A DNA stretch of 64,000 nt from Leclercia adecarboxylata (GCF_006171285.1 NZ_CP040889.1:3658001-3722000), one strand, 5' to 3'; shown: positions 32,806 through 44,144, numbered from the stretch's first letter. Notes: generated by a model from the letters alone, not told the origin. Translations and numbers: made by a program.

Positions 32806-32815
32806 CACACAAATA

Positions 32816-32844
32816 AAAATGCCAGCGCATCGGGCTGGCATTTT
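32816..32844. terminator. Bidirectional terminator between macB and cspD
   Basis: Perfect 11-base stem AAAATGCCAGC (32816-32826) / GCTGGCATTTT (32834-32844) with a 7-base loop; A run on one side and T run on the other serve both convergent genes. Confidence 0.85.
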
Positions 32845-32875
32845 GAGTGCGGGGTGTACACAATGAAACAGAGGG

Positions 32876-33097
32876 CTATGCCACCACTTCTGCTTCGATG
32901 GGCACAATAACGCTGGCATGATTGCCTTTTGGCCCGAGGTGTACATCGAACCGGACGGCCTGCCCGGCTTTCAGCGTTCTGTAACCATCCATCTGAATGG
33001 TGGAGTAATGCGCGAAGATGTCTTCGCCGCCGCCTTCAGGGCAGATAAAACCAAACCCTTTGGCGTTGTTAAACCACTTAACTGTACCCGTTTCCAT
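32876..33097 (-). CDS. cspD: Cold-shock-like replication inhibitor CspD
   Basis: 73 residues, one cold-shock domain. RNP1-like motif GFGFICPEGG and RNP2-like DIFAHYSTI bind single-stranded nucleic acid. METGTVKWFNNAKGFGFI is the E. coli CspD N-terminus. CspD is induced in stationary phase, not by cold, and inhibits replication. GAAGGATG precedes the start. The next gene, clpS, is divergent, as in E. coli. Confidence 0.97.
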   Translation of the reverse strand: METGTVKWFNNAKGFGFICPEGGGEDIFAHYSTIQMDGYRTLKAGQAVRFDVHLGPKGNHASVIVPIEAEVVA

Positions 33098-33420
33098 GCT
33101 TCGACATCCTTCGTAAATCTTATTGAGTTAGATGTAATGAACCGGTGGTGAAGTGGGGGCTGTTCAAAACCTCGCCAACTCACGCTTGTACAATTTAGAT
33201 AAACCAAAGGCAGCGTCAAGCATTTGGCGGGGAAGGGAGGGGAAAAATGCGTCAAAATTTGAAGCAGTTAACGCTATTGCCAGGTATTGTGACAGACATC
33301 GCGGATGGCAATAATAGATGTGAGTTATCTGACATCTGAGGTAGATTCAGGTTATGTATAGCCTCCTGTCAGCTTCAGAAAGACGCGACCGGAGACCGTA
33401 AACGAAGATGACGACTGACA
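33098..33420. promoter_or_regulatory. Divergent intergenic region cspD / clpS
   Basis: 323 bases with no supportable gene. It holds the promoters of cspD (minus) and clpS-clpA (plus). I see no clear terminator, operator or repeat. In E. coli CRP acts on cspD here, but I could not identify a full palindromic CRP site. Confidence 0.3.
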
Positions 33421-33741
33421 ATGGGTAAGACGAACGACTGGCTCGATTTCGACAAGCTGGCGGAAGATAAAGTGCGCGACGCGCTAAAACCGCCATCTAT
33501 GTATAAAGTTATGTTAATGAACGATGATTACACGCCGATGGAATTTGTTATTGACGTGCTACAAAAGTTCTTTTCTTATGATGTTGAACGTGCAACGCAA
33601 CTGATGCTTACGGTTCACTATCATGGCAAAGCCATCTGCGGTGTTTTTACTGCAGAAGTCGCCGAAACCAAGGTGGCAATGGTGAACCAGTATGCAAGGG
33701 AGAACGAGCATCCGTTGCTGTGTACGCTGGAAAAAGCCTGA
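33421..33741 (+). CDS. clpS: ClpA adaptor ClpS
   Basis: 106 residues, the E. coli length. The core [20 protein letters not shown] with the substrate-pocket Asn-Asp-Asp and the helix VIDVLQKFF are typical. ClpS brings N-degron substrates to ClpAP and blocks ssrA-tagged ones. These N-degrons include those created by Aat, also encoded in this window. clpA begins 30 bases downstream. Confidence 0.98.
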   Translation: MGKTNDWLDFDKLAEDKVRDALKPPSMYKVMLMNDDYTPMEFVIDVLQKFFSYDVERATQLMLTVHYHGKAICGVFTAEVAETKVAMVNQYARENEHPLLCTLEKA

Positions 33742-33771
33742 ATAAGGCAATGAAAATTGGGGGAGGTGCCT

Positions 33772-36048
33772 ATGCTCAATCAAGAACTGGAACTCAGTTT
33801 AAACATGGCTTTCGCCAGAGCGCGTGAGCACCGACATGAGTTTATGACGGTCGAGCACCTGCTGCTTGCACTGCTCAGTAACCCATCCGCCCGCGAAGCG
33901 CTTGAAGCCTGCTCCGTGGACCTGGTGGCGCTGCGTCAGGAACTTGAAGCCTTCATCGAACAGACCACACCTGTACTGCCCGTTAGTGAAGAGGAGCGCG
34001 ATACACAACCCACGCTCAGCTTCCAGCGTGTACTCCAGCGTGCGGTATTCCACGTCCAGTCCTCCGGACGTAGCGAAGTTACCGGTGCAAACGTGCTGGT
34101 TGCCATCTTCAGCGAGCAGGAGTCGCAAGCCGCGTACCTGCTGCGCAAACACGAAGTCAGCCGCCTTGATGTGGTGAACTTCATCTCTCACGGAACGCGA
34201 AAAGACGAGCCGAATCAGGCATCGGATTCCGGCCATCAGGCCAACAGCGAAGAGCAGGCAGGCGGGGAGGAACGTATGGAAAACTTCACCACCAATCTTA
34301 ACCAGCTTGCCCGCGTCGGCGGTATCGACCCGCTGATTGGCCGCGACAAAGAGCTGGAACGAGCGATTCAGGTACTGTGCCGCCGCCGTAAGAACAACCC
34401 GCTGCTGGTGGGTGAATCTGGCGTGGGTAAAACCGCTATCGCCGAAGGGCTGGCCTGGCGCATTGTGCAGGGCGACGTCCCGGAAGTGATTGCCGACTGC
34501 ACCATCTATTCGCTGGATATCGGTTCCCTGCTGGCCGGCACCAAATACCGCGGTGATTTTGAAAAACGTTTCAAAGCGCTGCTGAAACAGCTGGAGCAGG
34601 ATACCAACAGCATCCTGTTTATCGACGAGATCCATACCATCATCGGCGCCGGTGCGGCATCGGGTGGCCAGGTGGATGCCGCCAACCTGATCAAACCGCT
34701 GCTCTCCAGCGGCAAAATCCGGGTGATTGGCTCAACCACCTACCAGGAGTTCAGCAATATTTTCGAAAAAGACCGCGCCCTGGCGCGTCGCTTCCAGAAA
34801 ATCGATATTACTGAACCGTCGGTTGAAGAAACGGTGCAGATCATCAACGGCCTGAAGCCGAAGTACGAAGCGCACCACGACGTGCGTTATACCGCGAAAG
34901 CGGTGCGTGCGGCGGTGGAGCTGGCGGTGAAATACATCAACGACCGTCATCTGCCGGATAAAGCGATTGACGTGATTGACGAAGCGGGCGCGCGTGCGCG
35001 TCTGATGCCGGTCAGCAAGCGTAAGAAAACGGTCAACGTGGCGGATATCGAATCCGTGGTGGCCCGCATCGCGCGTATCCCTGAGAAGAGCGTTTCTCAG
35101 AGCGACCGCGATACGCTGAAAAACCTCGGCGATCGCCTGAAAATGCTGGTCTTTGGGCAGGATAAAGCCATTGAGGCCTTAACCGAAGCCATTAAGATGG
35201 CCCGCGCCGGACTGGGGCACGATCATAAGCCTGTCGGTTCCTTCCTGTTCGCCGGTCCGACCGGGGTGGGGAAAACCGAGGTGACGGTTCAGCTCTCCAA
35301 AGCGCTGGGCATTGAGCTGCTGCGCTTTGATATGTCCGAGTACATGGAGCGTCACACCGTCAGCCGTCTGATCGGTGCGCCTCCGGGATACGTGGGCTTT
35401 GACCAGGGCGGCCTGCTCACCGATGCGGTGATCAAGCATCCGCACGCGGTTCTGCTCCTCGATGAGATTGAGAAAGCGCACCCGGACGTCTTTAACCTGC
35501 TGTTGCAGGTGATGGACAACGGGACGCTGACCGACAACAACGGGCGCAAGGCGGACTTCCGCAACGTGGTGATGGTGATGACCACCAACGCCGGGGTGCG
35601 CGAGACCGAGCGTAAGTCCATCGGCCTGATCCACCAGGATAACAGCACCGATGCAATGGAAGAGATCAAGAAGGTCTTTACGCCGGAGTTCCGTAACCGT
35701 CTGGACAACATTATCTGGTTCGATCATCTGTCTACTGAGGTGATCCATCAGGTGGTGGATAAGTTCATCGTCGAGCTGCAGGTTCAGCTGGATCAGAAAG
35801 GGGTCTCCCTGGAAGTGAGTCAGGAAGCCCGCAACTGGCTGGCAGAGAAAGGCTACGATCGTGCGATGGGTGCACGTCCGATGGCGCGTGTGATTCAGGA
35901 CAACCTGAAAAAACCGTTGGCTAACGAGCTGCTGTTTGGTTCGCTTGTGGATGGTGGGCAGGTGACGGTGGCCCTGGATCAGGCGAAGAATGAGCTGACG
36001 TATGATTTCCAGAGTGCGGCGAAGCATAAGCCGGAAGCGGCTCACTAA
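33772..36048 (+). CDS. clpA: ATPase subunit ClpA of the ClpAP protease
   Basis: 758 residues from the ATG at 33772 ([20 protein letters not shown]), the E. coli length; GGGAGG precedes it, so the longer GTG-started frame is rejected. N-domain (1-145) binds ClpS. D1 AAA+ module has Walker A GESGVGKT and Walker [11 protein letters not shown]2 has GPTGVGKT and [12 protein letters not shown] plus the IGL-type loop (IGLIHQDN) that docks on ClpP. Unfolds and feeds proteins to ClpP. Confidence 0.98.
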   Translation: MLNQELELSLNMAFARAREHRHEFMTVEHLLLALLSNPSAREALEACSVDLVALRQELEAFIEQTTPVLPVSEEERDTQPTLSFQRVLQRAVFHVQSSGRSEVTGANVLVAIFSEQESQAAYLLRKHEVSRLDVVNFISHGTRKDEPNQASDSGHQANSEEQAGGEERMENFTTNLNQLARVGGIDPLIGRDKELERAIQVLCRRRKNNPLLVGESGVGKTAIAEGLAWRIVQGDVPEVIADCTIYSLDIGSLLAGTKYRGDFEKRFKALLKQLEQDTNSILFIDEIHTIIGAGAASGGQVDAANLIKPLLSSGKIRVIGSTTYQEFSNIFEKDRALARRFQKIDITEPSVEETVQIINGLKPKYEAHHDVRYTAKAVRAAVELAVKYINDRHLPDKAIDVIDEAGARARLMPVSKRKKTVNVADIESVVARIARIPEKSVSQSDRDTLKNLGDRLKMLVFGQDKAIEALTEAIKMARAGLGHDHKPVGSFLFAGPTGVGKTEVTVQLSKALGIELLRFDMSEYMERHTVSRLIGAPPGYVGFDQGGLLTDAVIKHPHAVLLLDEIEKAHPDVFNLLLQVMDNGTLTDNNGRKADFRNVVMVMTTNAGVRETERKSIGLIHQDNSTDAMEEIKKVFTPEFRNRLDNIIWFDHLSTEVIHQVVDKFIVELQVQLDQKGVSLEVSQEARNWLAEKGYDRAMGARPMARVIQDNLKKPLANELLFGSLVDGGQVTVALDQAKNELTYDFQSAAKHKPEAAH

Positions 36049-36066
36049 CGCTGTTATGTGATGATA

Positions 36067-36093
36067 AAAACCGGGTGAAAGCCCGGTTTTTTT
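36067..36093 (+). terminator. Intrinsic terminator of clpSA
   Basis: AAAACCGGG-TGAAAG-CCCGGTTTT followed by TTT, 18 bases after the clpA stop. Confidence 0.9.
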
Positions 36094-36189
36094 ATGGCCT
36101 TTTTACGGATGTGGCCGGGTTGGTAATTTTGTTTATCTGAAGCGATAAAGGAATCAAAGGTGAATTGATACTTACAGCGATGACCAGGT

Positions 36190-36440
36190 CCGGCTGAAAA
36201 TCGCCGAAGCGTTTCCGGAAGGCCGGGGCGAGGCGCATGGACGCGCCGAGAGGGCATAGCCTGCATGGATGCAGGCTGGTGCCCGACCCGAAAGCCTGTA
36301 GGAACAAGCTGAGGGGACCGCGCAGCGGCGATTTTCTTTGCCGGGAGCCGGGGTAGCCAGGGGGGAGGCGGCGAGCCCCCCTGGCACGTTCACCGGTTCC
36401 GGCGTATCAGAGAAGCAAGGAACGTAAAGTGAACGGAACG
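36190..36440. other. GC-rich, highly structured non-coding block
   Basis: No coding potential is convincing on either strand. Perfect or near-perfect inverted repeats follow one another: GGCGC/GCGCC (36232-36247), an extended stem GGGCA-(T)-AGCCTGCAT GG ATGCAGGCT-(GG)-TGCCC (36252-36284), and a 10-base stem GCCAGGGGGG / CCCCCCTGGC (36356-36365 with 36376-36385). Then CGTTCAC near 36387 can pair with GTGAACG near 36428. The first two stems share GCATGGA(C/T)GC at their loops. It may be an intergenic repeat or mobile element family, or a structured RNA. I cannot name it. Confidence 0.5.
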
Positions 36441-36502
36441 ACTAATTAAGCCGCATATTCCTCTCAACCCGTGCTCGGCCCACATCAAAATTTTGCGAGG
36501 CG

Positions 36503-36790
36503 TTATCCAGAATTTAAATAGCTGTATTGCTGGATAAAACCACAGTAATAGAATGGCGATGCACCTGCAAAATCAGGTGCCAGGATTGGCGTCCTGATTA
36601 ATAAATATGGAAATGATGTTGCTAAGGCAGCACCACAGGTTTCGTTCACACTTTTGTAAGTAGCGAATATAATGGGCTTCTTCAATTATGGTGGGCTGAA
36701 CCGGGGCTTCTTTTGAAGCGCCGATTTTCCATATTGTCGGTACGCCAATCCGGTTCAGTCTGCCACCCGAAGTTGGCGTTTCAGGTGGTA
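36503..36790 (-). pseudogene. Possible phage/satellite remnant (Ash/Icd-like)
   Basis: No intact gene. On the minus strand one frame, open from above 36790 to a stop at 36573-36575, reads ...IWKIGASKEAPVQPTIIEEA; a second frame (36503-36685) reads MKKPIIFATYKSVNETCGAA with NQ-rich and aromatic residues. The GASKEAP motif recalls the small Ash-type proteins of P4-like satellites and lambdoid prophages, and two usable frames on the same strand are common there. No ribosome site or start supports the first frame, so I treat it as a remnant. The identity is a recollection-based guess. Confidence 0.3.
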
Positions 36791-36820
36791 GTTTTTCAGC
36801 TTTAATATGGAATTGCGAAT

Positions 36821-37234
36821 ATGGAAAATCAAACTATTGCTCACCTTTACAGCGAACTCGAACTCAGCACCCCAGATCTCTCTACCCTGGCCGCGCGTTG
36901 CAACCTGCTCACCGAAATCCTCGTCGATTGCGACTCACTACCGCAAACGCAGCCCGTCTGCCGCTGCCTTGCGGCATACCTGGACGCATTCAAAAATGAG
37001 CTGGAAAATTCGATGACAGATTTTCGCGTGCTGGATGAGACGGAGATCCCGCCCACGCACAAGCAAGAGTGGCTGCTGGACAGCACCGAAGCCCAGTGCG
37101 ATTACTGCCGGGCCTTAAACCATGTACTGCTGGTGTCGCACTTCGATCGCGAAATGCTCCCGCATCTCACCGGGTTACTGCACGAGATTTCCCATGCGAT
37201 GCTGGCCGATCTGACGGTGGTGCATATCCACTGA
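36821..37234 (+). CDS. Hypothetical protein, unrecognised, 137 residues
   Basis: Reads MENQTIAHLYSELELSTPDL and onward as an acidic, mostly helical soluble protein without signal peptide or membrane segment. It has five cysteines, two in CRC (residues 47-49) and two in a CDYC pair (about 94-97), and ends with TVVHIH. I do not recognise the family. Codon use is ordinary for the region and no competing frame is better. The Shine-Dalgarno sequence is weak. It sits between the possible phage remnant and the AraC-type gene, whose stop codon is 31 bases away on the opposite strand, so it may be cargo of the same acquired segment. Confidence 0.55.
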   Translation: MENQTIAHLYSELELSTPDLSTLAARCNLLTEILVDCDSLPQTQPVCRCLAAYLDAFKNELENSMTDFRVLDETEIPPTHKQEWLLDSTEAQCDYCRALNHVLLVSHFDREMLPHLTGLLHEISHAMLADLTVVHIH

Positions 37235-37265
37235 TACGCATTTGCGCCTGGCGAGCCCGGGCGCC

Positions 37266-38087
37266 TTAACTGGCCATTTCAGCCCGTTTACGCTCTTCGC
37301 TCGGGGTAATGGCAAAGACCTTTTTATACAGGGTGCTGAAATGGCTACTGTTAGCGAAACCGCACAGGAAAGCAATCTCGGTAATGGTCATGTCGGTTTC
37401 GCGCACTTTTACCCGGGCGGAGACCAGTCGCAGGTGTTTAATATAATTTTCCGGTGTCATGCCTGTCGCGGCTTTAATATGACGGAATGCTGTGCGCGGG
37501 GTTAAATGAAACTGCTTAGCCAGATCGTTCCAGTCATACTCTTCAAAACAGTTTTCCTGGAGATGATTAAGCAGCTTATGCAGTTTATAGCGGGTGTTAT
37601 TGTGGTTAACGTCCGACTGCGCCTGGAGCAGCGTATTCACCAGCTGGAAAAAGAGTGACTCCCGCTGTTCAACCTGCAGCGGCTGGGCACTGAATATTTT
37701 ATCGATCAGGGAATTGCACTGCATGCGGATCTCCGGCGCCAGCCAGGTGTAGCAGCTGGCATCCCGCACTGAGAAGCGTTCCAGCAGGGAAACGGTGTGC
37801 TGTAAAAAAACAAATTCAGCCACAGGGTTTATCAGGATATTAATCAGTTTGAGTGTACCCAGCTCATCATAAAAATGGTGGTCGCCACGCTGGACGTAAA
37901 AAATATCCCCTTGCTGAATATAGAGAGGGCGTCCATTAATAATGTGCAGGCCATGTCCTTGCTCAACAATAACCAGTTCATCAAATTCATGACAATGTTC
38001 GCAGCTGTTATCTTCCGGGTCGCTTTTATAAAGGGCGAGTTTGTCGTCTGTGGATTTGAAATAATGCGCAACGGTTAAAGTGTTCAT
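37266..38087 (-). CDS. AraC/XylS-family transcription regulator (RhaR/RhaS-like)
   Basis: 273 residues. N-terminal cupin sugar-sensing domain with the segment CEHCHEFDELVIVEQGHGLH followed by GDIFYVQRGDHHFY, closely resembling the RhaS/RhaR N-terminal layout (HxHxFxELVIVxxGxGLHxxN). The C-terminal double helix-turn-helix domain (about 175-270) shows WNDLAKQFHLTPRTAFRHIK and ITEIAFLCGFANSSHFSTLY. It is divergent from the GH78 gene, 198 bases apart, and probably controls the rhamnoside cluster in response to rhamnose or a rhamnoside. The ligand is inferred. The gene is more AT-rich than its core neighbours. Confidence 0.85.
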   Translation of the reverse strand: MNTLTVAHYFKSTDDKLALYKSDPEDNSCEHCHEFDELVIVEQGHGLHIINGRPLYIQQGDIFYVQRGDHHFYDELGTLKLINILINPVAEFVFLQHTVSLLERFSVRDASCYTWLAPEIRMQCNSLIDKIFSAQPLQVEQRESLFFQLVNTLLQAQSDVNHNNTRYKLHKLLNHLQENCFEEYDWNDLAKQFHLTPRTAFRHIKAATGMTPENYIKHLRLVSARVKVRETDMTITEIAFLCGFANSSHFSTLYKKVFAITPSEERKRAEMAS

Positions 38088-38195
38088 AAATTATCCTGCC
38101 ACATGAAAAGCTGCGAGCACGATAATTGATTTCTCACCGCTTAAGAAGCCCTGTTTTTCAAAATGTGAACATACTCGGGCTGACCTCACTGACAC

Positions 38196-38238
38196 TGCCA
38201 AACTGCGTTTGGAGTTGGCAATCTGAGAGTGGCTCTCA
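38196..38238. promoter_or_regulatory. Candidate operators in the divergent regulator / GH78 gap
   Basis: Two dyads lie close together upstream of the GH78 start: CCAAA-CTGCG-TTTGG (38198-38212), nested in TGCCAA...TTGGCA (38196-38220), and TGAGAG-TGG-CTCTCA (38224-38238). Their place between divergent genes fits regulator binding sites. AraC-family proteins more often use direct repeats, so the binding partner is uncertain. A half CRP site (TGTGA near 38164) is also present. Confidence 0.4.
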
Positions 38239-38285
38239 ACTCCCCATCGCCTCTATTCTGCCTGAAATCTTACAGAGGGCGCAGT

Positions 38286-39851
38286 ATGTCTCAGGCACTT
38301 CAGCAACACCATAATCTCACCATGTATCGCGACGAACAGCTCCTGGCCACCGCCAGTGCATTGATGCCAACGCTCCATTCGCAGGCGATTTCTCCCGTCA
38401 GCGTGATCAACACCGTTCCCGACAGTCATGCCCTCCACGGCTGGCGTGCGGAAAAGGTGGCCGATGCCTGCACCTGGCTGAAGCAACCCTTTTCCCCGGG
38501 AGATTCCTTTATTCTGGATTTTGGCACCCACGGTGTCGGCTGGTTAAATTTCATCTGCGAAGCCGCGGGCAGCCCACCGGATGCCCCCGCCCATCTGGAG
38601 TTTATTTTTGGCGAAACGTTGTGCGAAATGGCAGAGCCTTTCAGCGACTATCAGGGATGGTTAAGCAGCAGCTGGTTGCAACAACACCATGAATATATTG
38701 ACGTCCTGCCAGCGGATATTACCCTCGCACGTCGCTACTGTTTTCGTTATCTGAAGGTGCGGGTTGTAGCGCTTTCGCCCAAATATCAGCTGCGCTTTAA
38801 GCAAATCACGTTAAATAGCGTCAGCTCGGCGCCAGATGAATATCCACCCTGCAACGCCACCGACCCACAGCTGCTGAAAATTGATGAAGTGGCTGTCAGA
38901 ACCCTGCGTAACTGCATGCAGGAGGTGTTTGAGGACGGGCCGAAGCGGGATCGGCGTTTATGGCTGGGTGACCTCCGGTTACAGGCCCTGGTGAATGACG
39001 TCACTTTTGCCAATCACGATCTGGTGCGCCGCTGCCTGTACCTGTTTGCCGGTCATCGCCGGGAGGACGGAATGGTCTCAGCCAATATTTTTGTCCGTCC
39101 CGAGGTGAGGGCGGATGATACCTTCCTGTTTGATTATTCTCTCTTTTTTGTCGATACGCTCTACAACTACCTGCAGGTGACCGGGGATATCTCCACCGCC
39201 CGTGAGCTGTGGCCGATTGCCTTCCGTCAGGTCGAGCTGGCGTTGGCGCGTTGCGAAGCAGGCCTGGTAACAGACAGCGATGAATGGTGGTCGTTTATCG
39301 ACTGGCACGATCGGCTCAATAAGCAGGCGGCCTCCCAGGGAGTGCTGATCTACTGCATCGATAAAGCTGTGCGGCTGGCGGAAGTCTGCGCTCCTGAACA
39401 GGTTGCTTTCCTGCACGATCAACTGACGTGGGTGAAACGTGCTGCGCATCAACTCTGGGATGAAGCAAGCGGCTTCTACATCAGCGGTTCCGCGCGCCAG
39501 ATCAGCGCCGCCTCGCAAATCTGGCTGGTGCTGGCCGATGTGGGCAATGCTGCACACCAGCTAAATGTTATGACGAATTTACTACAGTCGCCGCCGTCCA
39601 TCGGCATGAACACTCCCTATCTACGCCACCACTTTATCGCCGCGCTGTTGAAATGCGGCTTGCGTGAGCGTGCCGTGGCCGAGATAAAAGCTTACTGGGG
39701 GGCGATGGTAGATGACGGGGCGGACACCTTTTGGGAATTATTTGATCCGCAAAGACCTGACTTCTCCCCGTATGGCAGTAAGCTCATCAACAGTTACTGC
39801 CATGCATGGAGCTGTACCCCGGCCTGGTTTATTCGCCAGTTCGGCCTCTGA
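38286..39851 (+). CDS. GH78-family alpha-L-rhamnosidase, short cytoplasmic form
   Basis: 521 residues from the ATG at 38286, preceded by AGAGGG; the longer frame upstream lacks support. No signal peptide. A beta domain (about 65-190) includes FILDFGTHGVGWLNF, then an (alpha/alpha)6 barrel with the GH78 hallmark EDGPKRDRRLWLGDLRLQ (about 217-234), which carries the acidic general-acid region, and DTFWELFDPQ (about 480), which carries a second essential Glu. It would release L-rhamnose from rhamnosides in the cytoplasm. It is shorter than typical 900-1000-residue GH78 enzymes because accessory domains are missing. Followed by a transporter gene in the same operon. Confidence 0.87.
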   Translation: MSQALQQHHNLTMYRDEQLLATASALMPTLHSQAISPVSVINTVPDSHALHGWRAEKVADACTWLKQPFSPGDSFILDFGTHGVGWLNFICEAAGSPPDAPAHLEFIFGETLCEMAEPFSDYQGWLSSSWLQQHHEYIDVLPADITLARRYCFRYLKVRVVALSPKYQLRFKQITLNSVSSAPDEYPPCNATDPQLLKIDEVAVRTLRNCMQEVFEDGPKRDRRLWLGDLRLQALVNDVTFANHDLVRRCLYLFAGHRREDGMVSANIFVRPEVRADDTFLFDYSLFFVDTLYNYLQVTGDISTARELWPIAFRQVELALARCEAGLVTDSDEWWSFIDWHDRLNKQAASQGVLIYCIDKAVRLAEVCAPEQVAFLHDQLTWVKRAAHQLWDEASGFYISGSARQISAASQIWLVLADVGNAAHQLNVMTNLLQSPPSIGMNTPYLRHHFIAALLKCGLRERAVAEIKAYWGAMVDDGADTFWELFDPQRPDFSPYGSKLINSYCHAWSCTPAWFIRQFGL

Positions 39852-39875
39852 TAACACAACAATAAAGTGAACAAA

Positions 39876-41255
39876 ATGGCTAAAACCTTCTTTACCCTAT
39901 GGCGGCAACGGTTAGGTTACGGGATTGCCGATCTCTCCTGTAACCTGGTCTGGCAGTTAATTTCGCTATACCTGATGTTTTTCTATACCGACGTAATGAA
40001 CCTCCCGGCCTACTGGGTGGGGATCATGTTCCTGGTGACACGGCTGGTGGACGGGGTGGCGGATGTGTTGATGGGTCTTATGATCGACAACACCACCACC
40101 CGCTGGGGGGGTTGCCGTCCGTGGCTGCTGTTTGGTGCGGTACCCTTCGGGCTGATGTGTATTCTGGCATTTTACGTGCCTGATTTTGGCACCACCGGCA
40201 AGCTGGTGTATGCATTTATCACCTACCTGTGCCTCTCGTTCCTCTACACCATCGTCAACATTCCTTTCTGCGCGATGCTGCCGTTCCTGACGGCGGATTC
40301 CCAGGAGCGCACCACCTTATCCGCAGTGCGTATTCTGCTCGGCTCGCTGGGATCCACTATTGTGGCGGTGGCCACGCTGCCACTGGTCGGAGCGTTAGGA
40401 CAGGGCAATCAGGCCCAGGGTTTCCTCTATACCGCCGTGGTATTCGGGGTAATCGCCACTTTCTTCCTGCTGATCAGCTTCCGCAACGTGGAGGAGAAAA
40501 TCAGTATTACCCAGGAGCGCATGACGTTGAAACGTGCCTGGACCGGCCTGAAATCCAACACCCCGTGGAAGGTGTTCGCGCTGAATATCTTCCTGATGTG
40601 GGGGGCATTCTTCTTCCAGACGGGGGCGCTGGTCTATTTCTTCCACTACTACGTGGGCAGCAGCGAACTGACCGCCCTGGTGGCCGGGATCTCCTCCTTC
40701 GTGCCGCTGCTCGGGACGCTGACGGTGCCGTTCCTCGCAGGCTTAATGAAAAAACGCCATGTCTATCTGGTCGCCAGTACGGTTAACCTTGTCGGGATGG
40801 GGATCATGATGGCGGCGGGCATCAACTACTGGGGGCTGGTTATCGGGGCTATCGTCCTGTCGCTCGGCGCAGGGCAACGCACCGCGATCTACTTCTCCAT
40901 GCAGGCCGATCCGGTGGATTACGGCGTCTGGAAAACCGGGATTAACACCGCAGGCATTCTGACCTCCATCAACGGCTTCCTCGGTAAAGTGGCGATGGCG
41001 GGGGCAGGGGCGATCACCGGTTTCTTGCTCTCCTCGGGCGGCTATGTGGCAAACGCGGCGCAGACCTCGTCAGCCCTGCTGGCGATCCAGGCCTGCTACC
41101 TGTGGATCCCCGCCGGGCTCATCGTGGCGTCGATGATCTGGATCGGGCGCTTCTACCGGCTTGACGACAGCTTCGCGGCGATCCGCGCGGACCTTGATGC
41201 TGGCATCTACGCCCCGGACGGCGCACCAGAACTCAAAAAATCCGCCGTTATTTAA
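39876..41255 (+). CDS. GPH-family (MelB/YicJ-type) sugar:cation symporter
   Basis: 459 residues from the ATG at 39876 (MAKTFFTLWRQRLGYGIADL); a GTG three codons earlier is possible. Twelve hydrophobic segments. Family marks: GYGIADLSCNLVWQ in helix 1, LVDGVADVLMGLMIDNTTTRWGG after helix 2 (the cation-site Asp pair), and ADPVDYGVWKTG late in the protein. Glycoside-pentoside-hexuronide:cation symporters carry intact glycosides, so it would import the rhamnoside cut by the upstream GH78 enzyme. The gap to that gene is 24 bases, so they share an operon. Confidence 0.88.
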   Translation: MAKTFFTLWRQRLGYGIADLSCNLVWQLISLYLMFFYTDVMNLPAYWVGIMFLVTRLVDGVADVLMGLMIDNTTTRWGGCRPWLLFGAVPFGLMCILAFYVPDFGTTGKLVYAFITYLCLSFLYTIVNIPFCAMLPFLTADSQERTTLSAVRILLGSLGSTIVAVATLPLVGALGQGNQAQGFLYTAVVFGVIATFFLLISFRNVEEKISITQERMTLKRAWTGLKSNTPWKVFALNIFLMWGAFFFQTGALVYFFHYYVGSSELTALVAGISSFVPLLGTLTVPFLAGLMKKRHVYLVASTVNLVGMGIMMAAGINYWGLVIGAIVLSLGAGQRTAIYFSMQADPVDYGVWKTGINTAGILTSINGFLGKVAMAGAGAITGFLLSSGGYVANAAQTSSALLAIQACYLWIPAGLIVASMIWIGRFYRLDDSFAAIRADLDAGIYAPDGAPELKKSAVI

Positions 41256-41260
41256 TCTGA

Positions 41261-42847
<1,587 letters not shown>

Positions 42848-42868
42848 CGTCGCGTAACAGCCAACAAA

Positions 42869-42890
42869 AAGGCCGGGATATCCCGGCCTT
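42869..42890. terminator. Bidirectional terminator between the porin gene and infA
   Basis: A 22-base perfect palindrome, AAGGCCGGGAT / ATCCCGGCCTT, with flanking A and T runs, between the convergent porin and infA genes. This gap is where E. coli carries serW; no tRNA is here. Confidence 0.8.
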
Positions 42891-42931
42891 GATTATTTTT
42901 ACTACACTACGCCATTCGCGGCGAAAAACTC

Positions 42932-43153
<222 letters not shown>

Positions 43154-43436
43154 ATCCTCTGGGGTATCACTACCAAGTTTTGAACCGGCAAGATAATGCC
43201 GAAATTCATCAATTAAGTAAAGATTTGCGCGTTTAAAACGCAGCAAAGCAGTTTCAGCGTATTACCCGGACGTCACGGATGAACCGTACGAAAAGCGCAT
43301 ACGTAAAGGGGAGGTGGCAGGATAAACGATAGGGCGTTATCGGATGCGAACTATTCCCAAACGGCGGCGGGGCAACAGGCAGAACCTACTCTGCGGCAGA
43401 ATTATAGCACCTTGAGGAAAAATATGCGGAAAACAT

Positions 43437-44144
43437 TTATCTTTGGGGCATAAATAACGTCGCTGGCACCCAGAAGTTCTGCGGTAATTTTTGCATGCGC
43501 AGGGTTGCCAGCTGCGCCAGATATTCATGGCGGGAGATCTCGACCGCGCCGAGAGAGGCGGTATGTTCGTTCAGCACCTGGCAATCAACTAATTTCCCGC
43601 CGCTGCGGGCAAAACGCTCGCAGAAAACCAGCAGTGCGGTTTTCGAGGCGTTAACCGCCCGGCTGAACATCGATTCGCCGCAGAACAGCGTACCCTGCGC
43701 CACACCGTACATTCCGCCCACCAGCTCGTTTTTATCGTCCCACACCTCAATTGAATGGGCATAACCCAGCTCATGCAGGCGATGATAGGCGGCGATCACC
43801 TCGGGTGTGATCCAGGTTCCTTCGAAGCGATCGTTGGCGCACCCCTGGATCACCTGGCCAAACGCGTGGTTGAGGGTGACGCGATAAGGGGAGCGCGCGT
43901 GAAAGCGTTTCATGCTGCGGCTGATATGAAATTCCGCAGGCCACATAACGGCGCGGGGGTCGGGCGACCACCATAAGATCGGATCGCCGGGAGAAAACCA
44001 CGGAAAAATCCCGCGCTGGTACGCCATCAGTAAACGCGACGGGCTCAGATCGCCGCCCAGGGCCAGCAAACCATTGGGTTCGCGCAGCGCCCCTTCCGGA
44101 GAAGGGAACGCAAGAGAGTGACGAGAAAGCTGGACCAGGCGCAT
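43437..44144 (-). CDS. aat: Leucyl/phenylalanyl-tRNA--protein transferase
   Basis: 235 residues (E. coli 234). Adds Leu or Phe from aminoacyl-tRNA to proteins with N-terminal Arg or Lys, making them N-degrons for ClpS-ClpAP. Shows [20 protein letters not shown], the [20 protein letters not shown] motif and [20 protein letters not shown], all typical of the family. Follows cydC by 47 bases on the same strand. Confidence 0.97.
   Translation of the reverse strand: MRLVQLSRHSLAFPSPEGALREPNGLLALGGDLSPSRLLMAYQRGIFPWFSPGDPILWWSPDPRAVMWPAEFHISRSMKRFHARSPYRVTLNHAFGQVIQGCANDRFEGTWITPEVIAAYHRLHELGYAHSIEVWDDKNELVGGMYGVAQGTLFCGESMFSRAVNASKTALLVFCERFARSGGKLVDCQVLNEHTASLGAVEISRHEYLAQLATLRMQKLPQNFWVPATLFMPQR

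Noticed and set aside
36232..36385. Structured block read as a possible tRNA or tmRNA
   Set aside because: No acceptor-anticodon-T-loop layout, no GTTCGAATC-like T loop and no CCA; stems are simple hairpins.
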